Assembly: GCA_034927505.1 (NCBI GenBank)
Contig: JAYFPY010000014.1
Span: 186,001-250,000 of the forward strand
Source: RUG100 sp034927505
GTDB taxonomy: Bacteria; Bacillota; Clostridia; Peptostreptococcales; Anaerovoracaceae
Length of the DNA stretch: 64,000 nucleotides
Direction of reading: 5' to 3'
In this document: positions 33,749-42,976 of the stretch, piece by piece
Layout of the letters: each line of letters opens with the position of its first letter
Numbering within the stretch: the stretch's first letter is position 1
Made by a program: the position numbers and the translations under genes
Notes under the pieces: model-generated
Told to the model about the DNA's origin: nothing
Databases searched by the model: none
What the model saw: the letters and a program-made list of their open reading frames with translations, nothing else

Positions 33749-35036
33749 GATAAAGAATACAGCGCTTTTTGTTATTTTTGCTTTCATACTGGGTGCCGCA
33801 GCAGGCGCCATAGTATGGGTCGTGCTGAAGATCATTTCTGTCGGCATAGATTTTATCTGGACGTGGATCCCGGAAAGGACCGGGCATGAAACACTGTATA
33901 CTATTGGCGTTTGTCTTGTCGGAGGTCTGATCATAGGGCTGTATCAGAAGAAATTCGGGATACTGCCCGAGACGCTGGAAACAGTAATGGCGCGTCTGAA
34001 AAAAGAAGGGACATATGATTATTCCCGCCTCCACATCCTGACAATAGCGGCTATACTGCCGCTGATATTCGGAGGCAGTCTGGGGCCGGAAGCCGGTCTG
34101 ACAGGTCTGATCGTAGGTCTGTGCTGCTGGATAGGAGACAGATTCAAATATAAGATAGCTGAAATAAGAGAACTGGCAATGGCCGGGATGGCGGCGACCC
34201 TGGGTATTATTTTCAATGCGCCTCTTTTTGGACTGATCAACAATTTCGAAGGAAATGACGACGAGGAAGAACCGCCGGATAGAGAACCTGTGTTTTCTGA
34301 AAAAACAAGAAAGGTTTTGAAACCGGTCATATATGCCATCTGCATCGCAGGTGGATTTCTTACCTTGAGCATATTGAAACACTTTATGGGCGGAGGCCTG
34401 GGGATACCGCGTTTCGAGACAGTAAACGACAGTCTGAGCATCAGAGACTGGATATGGATGGCAGTATTCATAGCTGCCGGCATCATAGCCGGGTGTTTTT
34501 ATGTACTGATCGACAAAATAACAAAAGATCTGGCGGCCTGTATAGAAAAAAAGAGAATACTCAGTTGTCTCATTGCAGGAGGATGCCTGGCGGCATTCGG
34601 CCTGATCCTTCCAATGACAATGTTCAGCGGAGAAGAACAGATGGGCGACCTGATGGACACATGGATGAGTCTGTCTGCAGTGACTCTGTTGTGTACGGCA
34701 GTCGGAAAAATCGTTCTGATAAATCTGTGCATAAATTTCGGCTGGCGGGGAGGAAACATATTCCCTCTGGTTTTTGTGGGAGTATCACTGGGATACGGAA
34801 TGGTCGCTCTTACCGGGATCAGCCCGGTACTCGGCATTGCGCTGACCACCAGCGCCCTCTGCGGCTATGTGATGAAAAAACCGCTGGCAGTAGTAGGGAT
34901 ACTGCTTCTCTGCTTTCCGGTTGTATTTGTCATACCTATGACAGCAAGCGCTTATATCGCATCACTTGTGCCCACGCCGTGGAAGAAAAACAGGGGCAAA
35001 AATTGTCCAAACCGGGTTGATAATGAAGAAAAATAA
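33738..35036 (+). CDS. ClC-family anion channel/antiporter-like protein, atypical filter
   Basis: 432 aa from GTG 33738, seven bases behind GGAGAGG in the end of the ligase gene. About ten membrane segments. The region of the ClC GREGP motif reads GGSLGPEAGL, so the gating Glu is not in its usual place, and GWRGGNIFPLVFVG matches the later GGxFxP-type motif. Such proteins are usually annotated as chloride channels; transport mode and ion are uncertain. The coding overlap suggests co-expression with the MurE-like ligase. Confidence 0.8.
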   Translation: MKNKIKNTALFVIFAFILGAAAGAIVWVVLKIISVGIDFIWTWIPERTGHETLYTIGVCLVGGLIIGLYQKKFGILPETLETVMARLKKEGTYDYSRLHILTIAAILPLIFGGSLGPEAGLTGLIVGLCCWIGDRFKYKIAEIRELAMAGMAATLGIIFNAPLFGLINNFEGNDDEEEPPDREPVFSEKTRKVLKPVIYAICIAGGFLTLSILKHFMGGGLGIPRFETVNDSLSIRDWIWMAVFIAAGIIAGCFYVLIDKITKDLAACIEKKRILSCLIAGGCLAAFGLILPMTMFSGEEQMGDLMDTWMSLSAVTLLCTAVGKIVLINLCINFGWRGGNIFPLVFVGVSLGYGMVALTGISPVLGIALTTSALCGYVMKKPLAVVGILLLCFPVVFVIPMTASAYIASLVPTPWKKNRGKNCPNRVDNEEK

Positions 35037-35104
35037 CAGTATAATAGATTTTGTATCTGAAATAATACAAAACACTTTATTTATATAATATTTTGGAGGA
35101 GAAA

Positions 35105-36502
35105 ATGAGCAAAGTCAAATTTACAGAGACCGTTTTGAGAGACGGACATCAGTCGCTGATCGCAACGCGAATGACTACGGAAGAAATGCTCCCGATACTT
35201 GAGACCATGGATGAGGTAGGTTATCATTCACTGGAGATGTGGGGCGGCGCCACCTATGATGCATGTCTGAGATTCCTGGATGAAGATCCATGGGACAGAC
35301 TGAGGACTATCAGAAAGCATATCAAAAAAACAAACCTTCAGATGCTCCTGAGAGGGCAGAATCTGCTGGGGTATAAACACTACGCAGATGATGTAGTCGA
35401 TGAATTCGTTGACAAGGCCATCAGCAACGGCATGGACATCATCAGGATATTTGATGCACTCAACGATACAAGAAATCTGGAGGCTGCGGTAAAGGCCACT
35501 AAAAAATTCGGAGGACATGCTCAGGGATGCGTATCGTATACGATCAGTCCTGTACATACCAATGATACATTCGTACAGCTGGGCAAAGAGATAGAACAGA
35601 TGGGATGCGATTCATTCTGCATCAAGGACATGGCAGGTCTGCTGGATCCGTACAATACGTACAATCTGGTACAGGACCTGAAAAAGAACTTGTCTATTCC
35701 TGTTGAGCTTCACACACATGCAACCAGCGGACTTGGTTCCATGACATATATGAAGGCCATCGAGGCAGGCGTTGATATAATAGACACAGCTATATCGCCG
35801 TTTTCCGGAGGAACATCACAGCCGCCGACAGAACCGATGGCTGCAGCTTTCAAGGGAACGGAATTCGATCCGGAACTGGATATGGATCTTCTGAACAAGG
35901 TCGCTGAACACTTCAGACCGATCAGAGAAAAATACATTGCCAGCGGACTGCTGGATCCAAAGCTGATGGGCGTAGATATAAACACTCTCATATATCAGGT
36001 GCCGGGCGGAATGCTTTCCAATCTGGTATCTCAGCTGAAGGAAGCTAACGCAATGGACAAATACGAAGAGGTGCTGAAGGAAGTTCCAAGAGTAAGAGAA
36101 GACTTCGGATTTCCTCCACTCGTTACACCTTCCAGCCAGATCGTCGGGACTCAGGCCGTGCTCAATGTAGTAATGGGCGAAAGATACAAGATGGTTCCAA
36201 ACGAAGCAAGACAGCTGGTAAAGGGCATGTACGGAAGAACAACTCTTCCGATCAAAGAAGAGATAGTCAAAAAGATACTCGGAGACGAAGAACAGGTTAC
36301 CTGCAGACCGGCAGATCTGATAAAACCGGAACTGGATGCAGCGAAGAAAGAATGCGCGGTATTCATGCAGCAGGAGGAAGATGTACTGACACAGGCATTC
36401 TTCCCGAAAGTTGCTCAGGACTTTTTCAAACGCAGAATAGAAAAGGAATACAAACTGGATCTGAATCTGCTCGATGAAGAAAACTCGGTTTATCCTGTAT
36501 AA
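35105..36502 (+). CDS. Oxaloacetate decarboxylase alpha / carboxyltransferase 5S-like subunit
   Basis: 465 aa from ATG 35105, directly behind GGAGGAG. Biotin-dependent carboxyltransferase TIM barrel: ETVLRDGHQSLIATRM, GYHSLEMWGGATYDACLRF and the metal-binding ELHTHATSG. The C-terminal conserved carboxylase region is present, but there is no biotinyl domain, so a separate biotin carrier is needed. Family members act as OadA, the 5S transcarboxylase subunit or pyruvate carboxylase subunit B. No membrane beta subunit, carrier or biotin carboxylase gene is adjacent, so the exact reaction stays open. Confidence 0.88.
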   Translation: MSKVKFTETVLRDGHQSLIATRMTTEEMLPILETMDEVGYHSLEMWGGATYDACLRFLDEDPWDRLRTIRKHIKKTNLQMLLRGQNLLGYKHYADDVVDEFVDKAISNGMDIIRIFDALNDTRNLEAAVKATKKFGGHAQGCVSYTISPVHTNDTFVQLGKEIEQMGCDSFCIKDMAGLLDPYNTYNLVQDLKKNLSIPVELHTHATSGLGSMTYMKAIEAGVDIIDTAISPFSGGTSQPPTEPMAAAFKGTEFDPELDMDLLNKVAEHFRPIREKYIASGLLDPKLMGVDINTLIYQVPGGMLSNLVSQLKEANAMDKYEEVLKEVPRVREDFGFPPLVTPSSQIVGTQAVLNVVMGERYKMVPNEARQLVKGMYGRTTLPIKEEIVKKILGDEEQVTCRPADLIKPELDAAKKECAVFMQQEEDVLTQAFFPKVAQDFFKRRIEKEYKLDLNLLDEENSVYPV

Positions 36503-36538
36503 TTGAATAAGAAAGAACCTCTATATGGATCTTTTATA

Positions 36539-36568
36539 GGACCGGCTCCCGTCAAAGGGGGCCGGTCT
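36539..36568 (+). terminator. GC-rich hairpin after the carboxyltransferase gene
   Basis: GACCGGCTCCC pairs with GGGGGCCGGTC allowing one G-U pair (36540-36566). The T-run is poor, so termination may be weak. Confidence 0.55.
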
Positions 36569-36597
36569 TGCGATATACGGGACACAGGTGGTATAAT
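36568..36597 (+). promoter_or_regulatory. Promoter of the YibE/F unit
   Basis: TTGCGA (36568-36573), 18-base spacer, TATAAT (36592-36597), about 52 bases before the ATG. Confidence 0.6.
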
Positions 36598-36649
36598 TTG
36601 GAACGGGCAGATAAAGACAAGGCATATCAATAAAGAAGGTAATCTACAA

Positions 36650-37699
36650 ATGATAAAATTCGAAAAAAACATCCTGATCAGAACGGTCATAGTGATCGTA
36701 TGCGGCGTCATACTATTTCTGATGGTATACAACAATTACGATTCATATCAGCGCTCGGTGGCAAAGATCGAAGATGTGAACGGTTCCGGATCTGTGCAGA
36801 ATATCACTGCTGTTATAAAAAACGGCGACAGTGCAGGACAGACTGTACACATAAAGAACAAATATGACAGGTCGCTGGTATACGACGAGAAATATCACAG
36901 TGGCGATCAGGTGTTCCTCAATGAGACAAATGACGGGATCACGGGAGTGAAAAGAGACTATCTTATAGCAGGAGCTGTACTTGTTCTGTTTGGGATACTT
37001 GTAATATTCGGAGGAGGGCAGGGCGGACTGACTGTGATCTGTCTGATCATGAATGTACTGCTGTTTTCTCTGATGATGAAGCTGTATCTCAAAGGCCGGG
37101 ACATACTGGGACTGTCCGCTGCAGCCTGCGTCATATTTGCTTTTCTGGTCCTTCTTTTCATAAACGGACCGGGCAGGAAAATGCTGATATCTTTTTCTGC
37201 CACACTGGCATCGGTGGCCATAGTGGGCCTCATTTCGCTGATACTGATATGGAGTACAAAAGACATGGGGTATGAATTCCTTGATTTTCTCCCCGAGCCA
37301 TACACCACGGCCGAGGCAGATCATTTCTTTCTGGCTCAGATACTCATAGGATGCATCGGTGCTGTCATGGATGTAGCCGTGACGATCACAGCATGCTCCA
37401 CGGAGATAATAAACAGGACGCCGGGCATGACCGTCAAGCCGCTGATGGTATCTGTCAGAGAAGTCGCAGATGATATAACAGGGCCTATGATCAACGTTAT
37501 ATTTTTCACCAATGTTGCAGCAGTGATACCCATATTCATGATCTCCATGAACAACGACATCAGGTTCACTACAGTAATAAGATATGATGCATTCTTTGAG
37601 CTGGCGCGGTTCCTCACCGGCGCCGCTGCAGTATTCATAGCCATACCCATGTCTGTTTTTGCAGCATCCTTATTTTTGAAGGGAGGCAGATCCAAATGA
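36650..37699 (+). CDS. YibE/F-family membrane protein, first of pair
   Basis: 349 aa from ATG 36650; an open frame extends further upstream through the preceding hairpin and promoter and is not credible as coding. One N-terminal membrane helix, an extracytoplasmic beta-rich part (about 35-130), then about seven helices with the family motif DVAVTITACSTEI and EVADDITGPMINVIF. YibE/F proteins are uncharacterised multi-pass proteins often found as adjacent pairs, as here. It overlaps the next gene by ATGA. Confidence 0.85.
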   Translation: MIKFEKNILIRTVIVIVCGVILFLMVYNNYDSYQRSVAKIEDVNGSGSVQNITAVIKNGDSAGQTVHIKNKYDRSLVYDEKYHSGDQVFLNETNDGITGVKRDYLIAGAVLVLFGILVIFGGGQGGLTVICLIMNVLLFSLMMKLYLKGRDILGLSAAACVIFAFLVLLFINGPGRKMLISFSATLASVAIVGLISLILIWSTKDMGYEFLDFLPEPYTTAEADHFFLAQILIGCIGAVMDVAVTITACSTEIINRTPGMTVKPLMVSVREVADDITGPMINVIFFTNVAAVIPIFMISMNNDIRFTTVIRYDAFFELARFLTGAAAVFIAIPMSVFAASLFLKGGRSK

Positions 37700-38523
37700 T
37701 GATAGCAGTACTGATTGTTTTAGTTATACTGCTGGCTCTCTTTACAGGAGGAGACAGGACTGCAAAATCTCTTGTAACACTGGGAGCCAATGCAGTGATA
37801 CTTTTTGTAAGCATCGGGATAATGTATGCAGGCGCCGATCCGCTGATCGTCTCCGTCATTACCTGCGTGCTGGTTTCTGCTGTGACGATTTTCTTTCAGA
37901 ACGAATTCAATGACAAAACACGGACAGCATTCATTTCAGTAATGGGCATACTGGCATTGATGCTCATACTGATATATCTGTTTGTATATGAAGGACATCT
38001 GCAGGGATTCCCGGTCACAGGGCAGAATCATATCAGAGAGTCCAACGGATATGACGGAAAAATCGGGATGGATATGGCGATGGTGGAAATGGCCGTGATA
38101 CTGATGACCATGGTAGGTGCAGTTATCGATACAGCAGTTGCTGTGACATCCGGTACGTATGAAGTGGCAAGGAACGATCCGGAACTAAAGGGGAGAGAGC
38201 TGTTTTGTTCGGGAATGAAAATAGGCAGAGACATCCTCAGCTCAACTGTGAATACACTTTTTTTCATCTTTGCGGGGGAATTTCTCATAATGTTCATTAA
38301 TTTTATGATGTATTATTCATTTTCTGTTATGATAAACTCAAAGGAATTTGCACAGGGAACTATTACTATTGTGATCAGTGCCATCGGCTGCGTTCTGGCT
38401 ATACCTGCAGCAGCTGCCATGGCAGGATACAGATACGGCAAAAAGAGGAAACATGAAAAAAGAAAAGACGAAAGAAAAGACCAATGTGATGAGGCTGCTG
38501 GAGCAGAAAAAAATACCTTATAG
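37696..38523 (+). CDS. YibE/F-family membrane protein, second of pair
   Basis: 275 aa with about seven membrane segments and a basic, Lys/Glu-rich cytoplasmic tail. It has the paired-family motif DTAVAVTSGTYEVARNDPEL and a later GRDILSSTVNTLFF. Start codon overlaps the stop of the first partner. Together they may form one membrane complex of unknown substrate. Its tail-coding end overlaps the YbaK/EbsC gene by about 71 bases in another frame. Confidence 0.85.
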   Translation: MMIAVLIVLVILLALFTGGDRTAKSLVTLGANAVILFVSIGIMYAGADPLIVSVITCVLVSAVTIFFQNEFNDKTRTAFISVMGILALMLILIYLFVYEGHLQGFPVTGQNHIRESNGYDGKIGMDMAMVEMAVILMTMVGAVIDTAVAVTSGTYEVARNDPELKGRELFCSGMKIGRDILSSTVNTLFFIFAGEFLIMFINFMMYYSFSVMINSKEFAQGTITIVISAIGCVLAIPAAAAMAGYRYGKKRKHEKRKDERKDQCDEAAGAEKNTL

Positions 38524-38941
38524 ATCGTGGTCATATGCAGACACGGATGCAGTAAGCGGGACAGATGTTGCAAAGGTAATGGGGCAGGATCCGGATCGGG
38601 TATTCAAGACCCTGGTCACAGTCGGAGGAAGATCAAAGGATAATTTTGTGTTTGTTGTTCCGGTGTCACGAGAACTGGACCTTAAAAAAGCTGCGGCTGC
38701 AGTCAACGAAAAATCCATAAGAATGATAAAGTCCAAAGAACTGCTCTCGCTGACAGGCTACATCCATGGAGGGTGTTCGCCCATAGGCATGAAAAAAACA
38801 TTTGTTACAGTGCTGGACAGCAGTGCTGAAAAATATGAAACTATTATTTTCAGCGCAGGAAAGATCGGATATCAGGCAGAAGTCAGACCGGAAGAATTGA
38901 AGAAGATAATACGTTTCAGCTTTGCGGATATAGTTGAGTAA
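38453..38941 (+). CDS. ybaK: YbaK/EbsC-family aminoacyl-tRNA deacylase
   Basis: 162 aa from ATG 38453 (AGAGGA upstream), lying inside the end of the preceding gene. Hydrolyses mischarged Cys-tRNA(Pro). Family signs: DPDRVFKTLV, the catalytic Lys region VPVSRELDLKKAA, and GYIHGGCSPIGMKK. Proteins of this subgroup act in trans beside prolyl-tRNA synthetase. The long coding overlap suggests it is co-transcribed with the YibE/F pair, with no evident functional link. Confidence 0.9.
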   Translation: MKKEKTKEKTNVMRLLEQKKIPYRSWSYADTDAVSGTDVAKVMGQDPDRVFKTLVTVGGRSKDNFVFVVPVSRELDLKKAAAAVNEKSIRMIKSKELLSLTGYIHGGCSPIGMKKTFVTVLDSSAEKYETIIFSAGKIGYQAEVRPEELKKIIRFSFADIVE

Positions 38942-38966
38942 TGTTATTGGACAGAGGGAGGTACCA

Positions 38967-39389
38967 ATGAAGAGAGTAAGGATACTTAAAAATATCATGA
39001 AAAGGACTAATGTCGACAAGATACTGCTGGCATACGTTATAGTCCTTTTTGCAGCGGCATTGATCATAATGCTGAGAGAACCGGGAATAACGAATTTCAG
39101 CGACAGTCTCTGGTACTGTTATACAATGGCCGTTACCATCGGGTTCGGAGATATAGTAGTCACAACACTGCTGGGAAAATTCATCAGCGTAGTTCTTTCA
39201 CTGTACAGTCTTCTCCTTATAGGCCTGATACCGGGGATAGTAGTGAATTACTATATGGCCATAGTAAAAGTCAAGGAAGAAACCGTAATGGAGAATTTCC
39301 TTGACAAGCTTGAAAACCTTGAAGAGCTATCACATGATGAACTTGCAGACCTTTCATCAAAGGTGCGCGCCAGAACAAAAAAGGCGTAA
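38967..39389 (+). CDS. Small two-helix potassium-channel-like protein
   Basis: 140 aa from ATG 38967 (GGGAGG eight bases upstream). Membrane helix (about 18-38), pore loop with the filter-like sequence TIGFGD, second helix (about 65-90), then a Glu/Lys-rich cytoplasmic helix. This is the Ion_trans_2 layout of KcsA-type channels; TxGFGD is a known variant of TVGYGD. There is no RCK domain. It converges on the pseudouridine synthase gene with only 11 bases between. Confidence 0.88.
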   Translation: MKRVRILKNIMKRTNVDKILLAYVIVLFAAALIIMLREPGITNFSDSLWYCYTMAVTIGFGDIVVTTLLGKFISVVLSLYSLLLIGLIPGIVVNYYMAIVKVKEETVMENFLDKLENLEELSHDELADLSSKVRARTKKA

Positions 39390-39400
39390 TGCGAAGATGA

Positions 39401-40297
39401 TCATTTTAGGTGCCGGATAAGCTGTATCATATCATCGGGCAATGGTGCCTCCAGATCAAGATGTTTTTTAGTAACAGGGTGATCGAAGGACAGCTTTTCC
39501 GCGTGGAGCGCCTGCCTAGATATGAAGTCTGACTGCTTGCCGTACAGTCGGTCGCCGACAACAGGGTGTCCAATGAAGGCCATGTGGACTCTTATCTGAT
39601 GGGTCCTTCCGGTTTCTAGTTTTAATCGTACAAGAGTATATCCGGGATCGAATCGCTCAACTACTTTATAGTGAGTCACAGAAGGGCGGCCTCCTTCTAC
39701 GACGCCTCTTTTTACAGGTTCGTTTACCGGGCGGCCCAAAGGAGCATCTACCGTTCCTTCTTCTTCATCGATGATGCCGTCGACCACTGCGATATATCCT
39801 TTGTGTACATTGTCGCGTTTAGACTGCTTTACAAAGTCGTCCTGGGCATGAGAGTTTTTTCCCAGAGCCAGGATGCCGCTGGTATCCATGTCCAGTCTGT
39901 TGATGAACCGTATCTTGAAACTCTGATGAGTATCCAGCATATACTGTGCAACGCCGTTGGCTATGGTGTGATCCGGCCGGCCGTTGGTAGGATGTACAGT
40001 GTACCCGGCCTGTTTGTTGATGATGAGAAGATCCTCATCTTCGTATACGGGATCTATGGGGATGTCCTCGGGTGGGAACCAGCTGGTCTCCTCGGGTATG
40101 CATACCGTGATCTCATCTCCCGTCTTCGGAGCTATCCAGACAGGGGTCTGATCCCCGTTCAGATATACTGTCTTGTTTTTTTTGATCTTGGTCCTCAGCC
40201 GTGATGAAAAAGAAAACCTGCGACGAAGAAGCTCTCTGACTGAGAGCTCCTGTTCATGATCTTCTTTTGTTACTGTGTATTTAAATTCTCTTTTCAT
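39401..40297 (-). CDS. RluA-family 23S rRNA/tRNA pseudouridine synthase
   Basis: 298 aa. N-terminal S4-like RNA-binding domain (RRRFSFSSRLRTKIKKN), then the catalytic domain with the active-site Asp in RLDMDTSGILALG, INKQAGYTVHP, and GRTHQIRVHMAFIGHPVVGD. Resembles RluD, but the exact RNA target cannot be assigned. It has no ribosome binding site; its ATG follows the nadK stop by one base, so translation is probably coupled. Confidence 0.9.
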   Translation of the reverse strand: MKREFKYTVTKEDHEQELSVRELLRRRFSFSSRLRTKIKKNKTVYLNGDQTPVWIAPKTGDEITVCIPEETSWFPPEDIPIDPVYEDEDLLIINKQAGYTVHPTNGRPDHTIANGVAQYMLDTHQSFKIRFINRLDMDTSGILALGKNSHAQDDFVKQSKRDNVHKGYIAVVDGIIDEEEGTVDAPLGRPVNEPVKRGVVEGGRPSVTHYKVVERFDPGYTLVRLKLETGRTHQIRVHMAFIGHPVVGDRLYGKQSDFISRQALHAEKLSFDHPVTKKHLDLEAPLPDDMIQLIRHLK

Positions 40298-40298
40298 T

Positions 40299-41102
40299 TT
40301 ATATAAATTTGGTTTTTACCTTGTTCCAGAAATCGTAATTTTCAAAACGCATCAGTTTGACTATAGTGTCCGAGTATTCGACGATGATCTGTTCTACGTC
40401 TCTGTATCCGGTCTCGCTGCCGTCCGACAGGATGTATGTTTCATCACTCTTGGTGTACTCCGGCGTGATGCCCATTTTCATATCGCTGGGAAGCAGAAGA
40501 CTGGATGTGAACGACCGGTAAGCCGTTGTGTTCATCGGCGCGATCGGAGTGACCTGGAGCAGATCGATACGCGGATCCACGATGGAGCCGCCCAGTGAAT
40601 AGTTGTAAGCTGTCGAACCGGAAGGAGTGGCTATCAGAATACCGTCGCCGCTGAACTTTTCAATAAAGCTGCCGCCGATGGAAATGTTCAGATGAGTCGA
40701 GTAGGAGTGGTTGCCCTTGATGATGATCTCATTTAGACCCTTGTGGACGATCTCCTTCCCGTCTACAGTAACGATAGCCTGTACAGTAGAAAGATTTTGC
40801 AGTGAATACTTTTCATTCTTATAATTGAAAATAAATTCATCCAGATCGTTGGGATGTATCTCCTGGAAGAATCCCAGATGCCCGGTGTTGATCCCTATGA
40901 TGGGAACATCGGGGAAGTCATACTTGTGTATGGCCTGCAGCAGGGTGCCGTCTCCGCCGATAACTATCAGCAGTTCAGCCTGTCTGATATATCCGTCGCG
41001 GACACAAAAACCGCTGCCTTCCAGTTTGGCTCTCAGCATAGTGTATGTCTCTTCGGACATCGCAGTGTTGTTTTTATGAATACTGATAATACGTTTTTCC
41101 AT
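40299..41102 (-). CDS. nadK: NAD kinase
   Basis: 267 aa. Phosphorylates NAD+ to NADP+. Family motifs: VIGGDGTLLQAIHKY, GINTGHLGFFQE, and TPSGSTAYNYSLGG. It matters here because the Stn-like complex works between NAD(H) and NADP(H). No ribosome binding site precedes the ATG; instead a -10 box ends six bases upstream within the end of pepF, suggesting a leaderless transcript besides any read-through from pepF. Confidence 0.93.
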   Translation of the reverse strand: MEKRIISIHKNNTAMSEETYTMLRAKLEGSGFCVRDGYIRQAELLIVIGGDGTLLQAIHKYDFPDVPIIGINTGHLGFFQEIHPNDLDEFIFNYKNEKYSLQNLSTVQAIVTVDGKEIVHKGLNEIIIKGNHSYSTHLNISIGGSFIEKFSGDGILIATPSGSTAYNYSLGGSIVDPRIDLLQVTPIAPMNTTAYRSFTSSLLLPSDMKMGITPEYTKSDETYILSDGSETGYRDVEQIIVEYSDTIVKLMRFENYDFWNKVKTKFI

Positions 41103-41108
41103 AAATAG

Positions 41109-41137
41109 ATTTTACACTAACCTTTCAAATTCTTCAA
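41109..41137 (-). promoter_or_regulatory. Promoter placing the start of RNA at the nadK ATG
   Basis: On the minus strand TTGAAG (41137-41132), 17-base spacer, TAAAAT (41114-41109), then six bases to the ATG. The -10 box overlaps the pepF stop codon. Confidence 0.55.
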
Positions 41138-42896
41138 CAAGATCCGAAAAAGCGTTCATGGCTTTTTCTACAGGCCCTGCAGTACCCATATCCACGCCGG
41201 CTATCTTGAGCAGGTCGATAGGGTAATTGCTTTCGCCGGTCTTCAGAAATTCTATATAGTCTTTGGATCCGTCCTTCAATATGATGTCCGATATGGCCGC
41301 AGCTGCGGAGTAACCGGTAGCATATTTGTAAACATAGAATGCATTGTAGAAATGAGGTATCCTGGCCCACTCATACCGGATCATATCATCTTCCGAAAGA
41401 GACGGTCCAAAGTATTTGGCGTTCAGTTCATTGTATTTTTCGCACATCCGGCCGGCAGTCAGCGTCTCTCCTCTTTCAACGGCGGCGTGAGTCATGTTTT
41501 CGAATTCCGCAAACATAGTCTGTCTGAACAGTGTAGTCCTGAATTCCTCGATATGCATATTCAAAAGATATTTTTTCATTTCAGGATCCTTCTCTTTTGC
41601 AATAAGGTGCTTCATGAGAAGATTCTCATTCACTGTGCTGGCCACCTCTGCTGTAAAGATGGAATGACCGCCGTATATGAACGGCTGACTTTCACGGGTA
41701 TAGGATGAGTGCATGGAATGGCCCATTTCGTGTACGACTGTAAAGACATCCTGAAGAGTATTCGTGTAATTGAGCAGGATGTACGGCTTGCTGTCGTAGC
41801 TTCCAAAGCTGTAAGCGCCGCTGGTCTTGCCCTCATTTTCATATACGTCCACCCATCCGGATGCAAACCCCTTTTTCATCCTGTCCAGGTATTCATCTCC
41901 CAGAGGCGCAAGGCCTTCCTCGATGATATCAAGAGCCTGTTCATAAGGTATCTCTTTTTTTGGCATTTCGATGAGAGGCACATATACATCGTGCATCTTA
42001 AGTTCATCCACGCCCAGCAGTTTTTTTCGTATGTCGATATATCTGTGCAGAACAGGAAGGTTCCTGTTTACTGTATCGACAAGGTTGTCATATACATCTG
42101 CAGGGATATTGTCTCCGGACAGTGCTGCCGCTCTTGCCGAATCATATTTTCTGATCCGTGCAGTCACGACATCTGTCTTTGTATTGTAGCTGTATGCAGT
42201 GGCAATAGTGTTGATCAGTTTTTTGAAGGCACCGTACATTGCTTCGTAAGCCGATTTTCGTACATTGCGGTCATGACTCTGCATGAAAGTGATATAGTTG
42301 CCGTGAGTCAGCTGCACATCTTCACCATCTTCGTTTTTGACAGTGCCGAAATCCATCTCGGCATTGTTTAGCATAGTAAAGATTTCATTGGTTGCGGGAA
42401 GGACTTCGCCCATCTGCGCCAGAATGTTTTCTTCGTCATGGCTAAGTACATGATCTTTTTCCCTCAGAAGATCTTCGATGGCAAACCTGTACATTTCCAG
42501 TCCCGGTTCCTCGTCTATATATCCCAAAAGAGTTTTTTCGTCTGATGAAAGCAGCTCCGGCGTGGAGAATGAAGTGAGGGCGCTGACTTTTGCGATCATC
42601 GCACCGGCTTTGTCGTTCATCGACTGAGAAGCCTCCACACGGTTGTCTTCATCCTTTTTCATGTGTGCATACACATATACTCTTTCCAGTTTCAGCCACA
42701 GTTCGTCTTTCAGCTTGAAAGCTGCCAGCAGAGTGCCGCTGCTTTCAGTCAGCCTGCCGCGGTAGGAAGCATATTCTTTTGCCAGTGTCTCGCTTTCAGC
42801 AAGATCTTTCTCCCATTGAGACGAAGAGGAATACATATCCTCGATATCCCACATATATTTTTTGTCAAGTTCATTTCTCTGTTTCAATTTCTTCAC
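41112..42896 (-). CDS. pepF: Oligoendopeptidase F (M3 family)
   Basis: 594 aa, normal length. Cytoplasmic zinc peptidase cutting short peptides; motif HEMGHSMHS gives the HEXXH zinc site, and the later helix containing EFRTTLFRQTMFAEFE supplies the third ligand. The start is GTG at 42896 with AAGGAGG eight bases upstream. A TATAAT on the minus strand (42949-42944) is the likely -10 box. First gene of the pepF-nadK-rluD-like group. Confidence 0.93.
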   Translation of the reverse strand: MKKLKQRNELDKKYMWDIEDMYSSSSQWEKDLAESETLAKEYASYRGRLTESSGTLLAAFKLKDELWLKLERVYVYAHMKKDEDNRVEASQSMNDKAGAMIAKVSALTSFSTPELLSSDEKTLLGYIDEEPGLEMYRFAIEDLLREKDHVLSHDEENILAQMGEVLPATNEIFTMLNNAEMDFGTVKNEDGEDVQLTHGNYITFMQSHDRNVRKSAYEAMYGAFKKLINTIATAYSYNTKTDVVTARIRKYDSARAAALSGDNIPADVYDNLVDTVNRNLPVLHRYIDIRKKLLGVDELKMHDVYVPLIEMPKKEIPYEQALDIIEEGLAPLGDEYLDRMKKGFASGWVDVYENEGKTSGAYSFGSYDSKPYILLNYTNTLQDVFTVVHEMGHSMHSSYTRESQPFIYGGHSIFTAEVASTVNENLLMKHLIAKEKDPEMKKYLLNMHIEEFRTTLFRQTMFAEFENMTHAAVERGETLTAGRMCEKYNELNAKYFGPSLSEDDMIRYEWARIPHFYNAFYVYKYATGYSAAAAISDIILKDGSKDYIEFLKTGESNYPIDLLKIAGVDMGTAGPVEKAMNAFSDLVEEFERLV

Positions 42897-42976
42897 AGAA
42901 TGGTCCTCCTTATTTACAATATTCCTGCCTTGTTGTAGAATATATTATAACATGAAAAAAGAAAGGACAACACTTA

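Noticed and set aside
36503..36649. N-terminal 49 codons of the longer YibE/F frame
   Set aside because: They cover a GC-rich hairpin and a good -35/-10 pair, and the protein has a proper start with a membrane helix at 36650.
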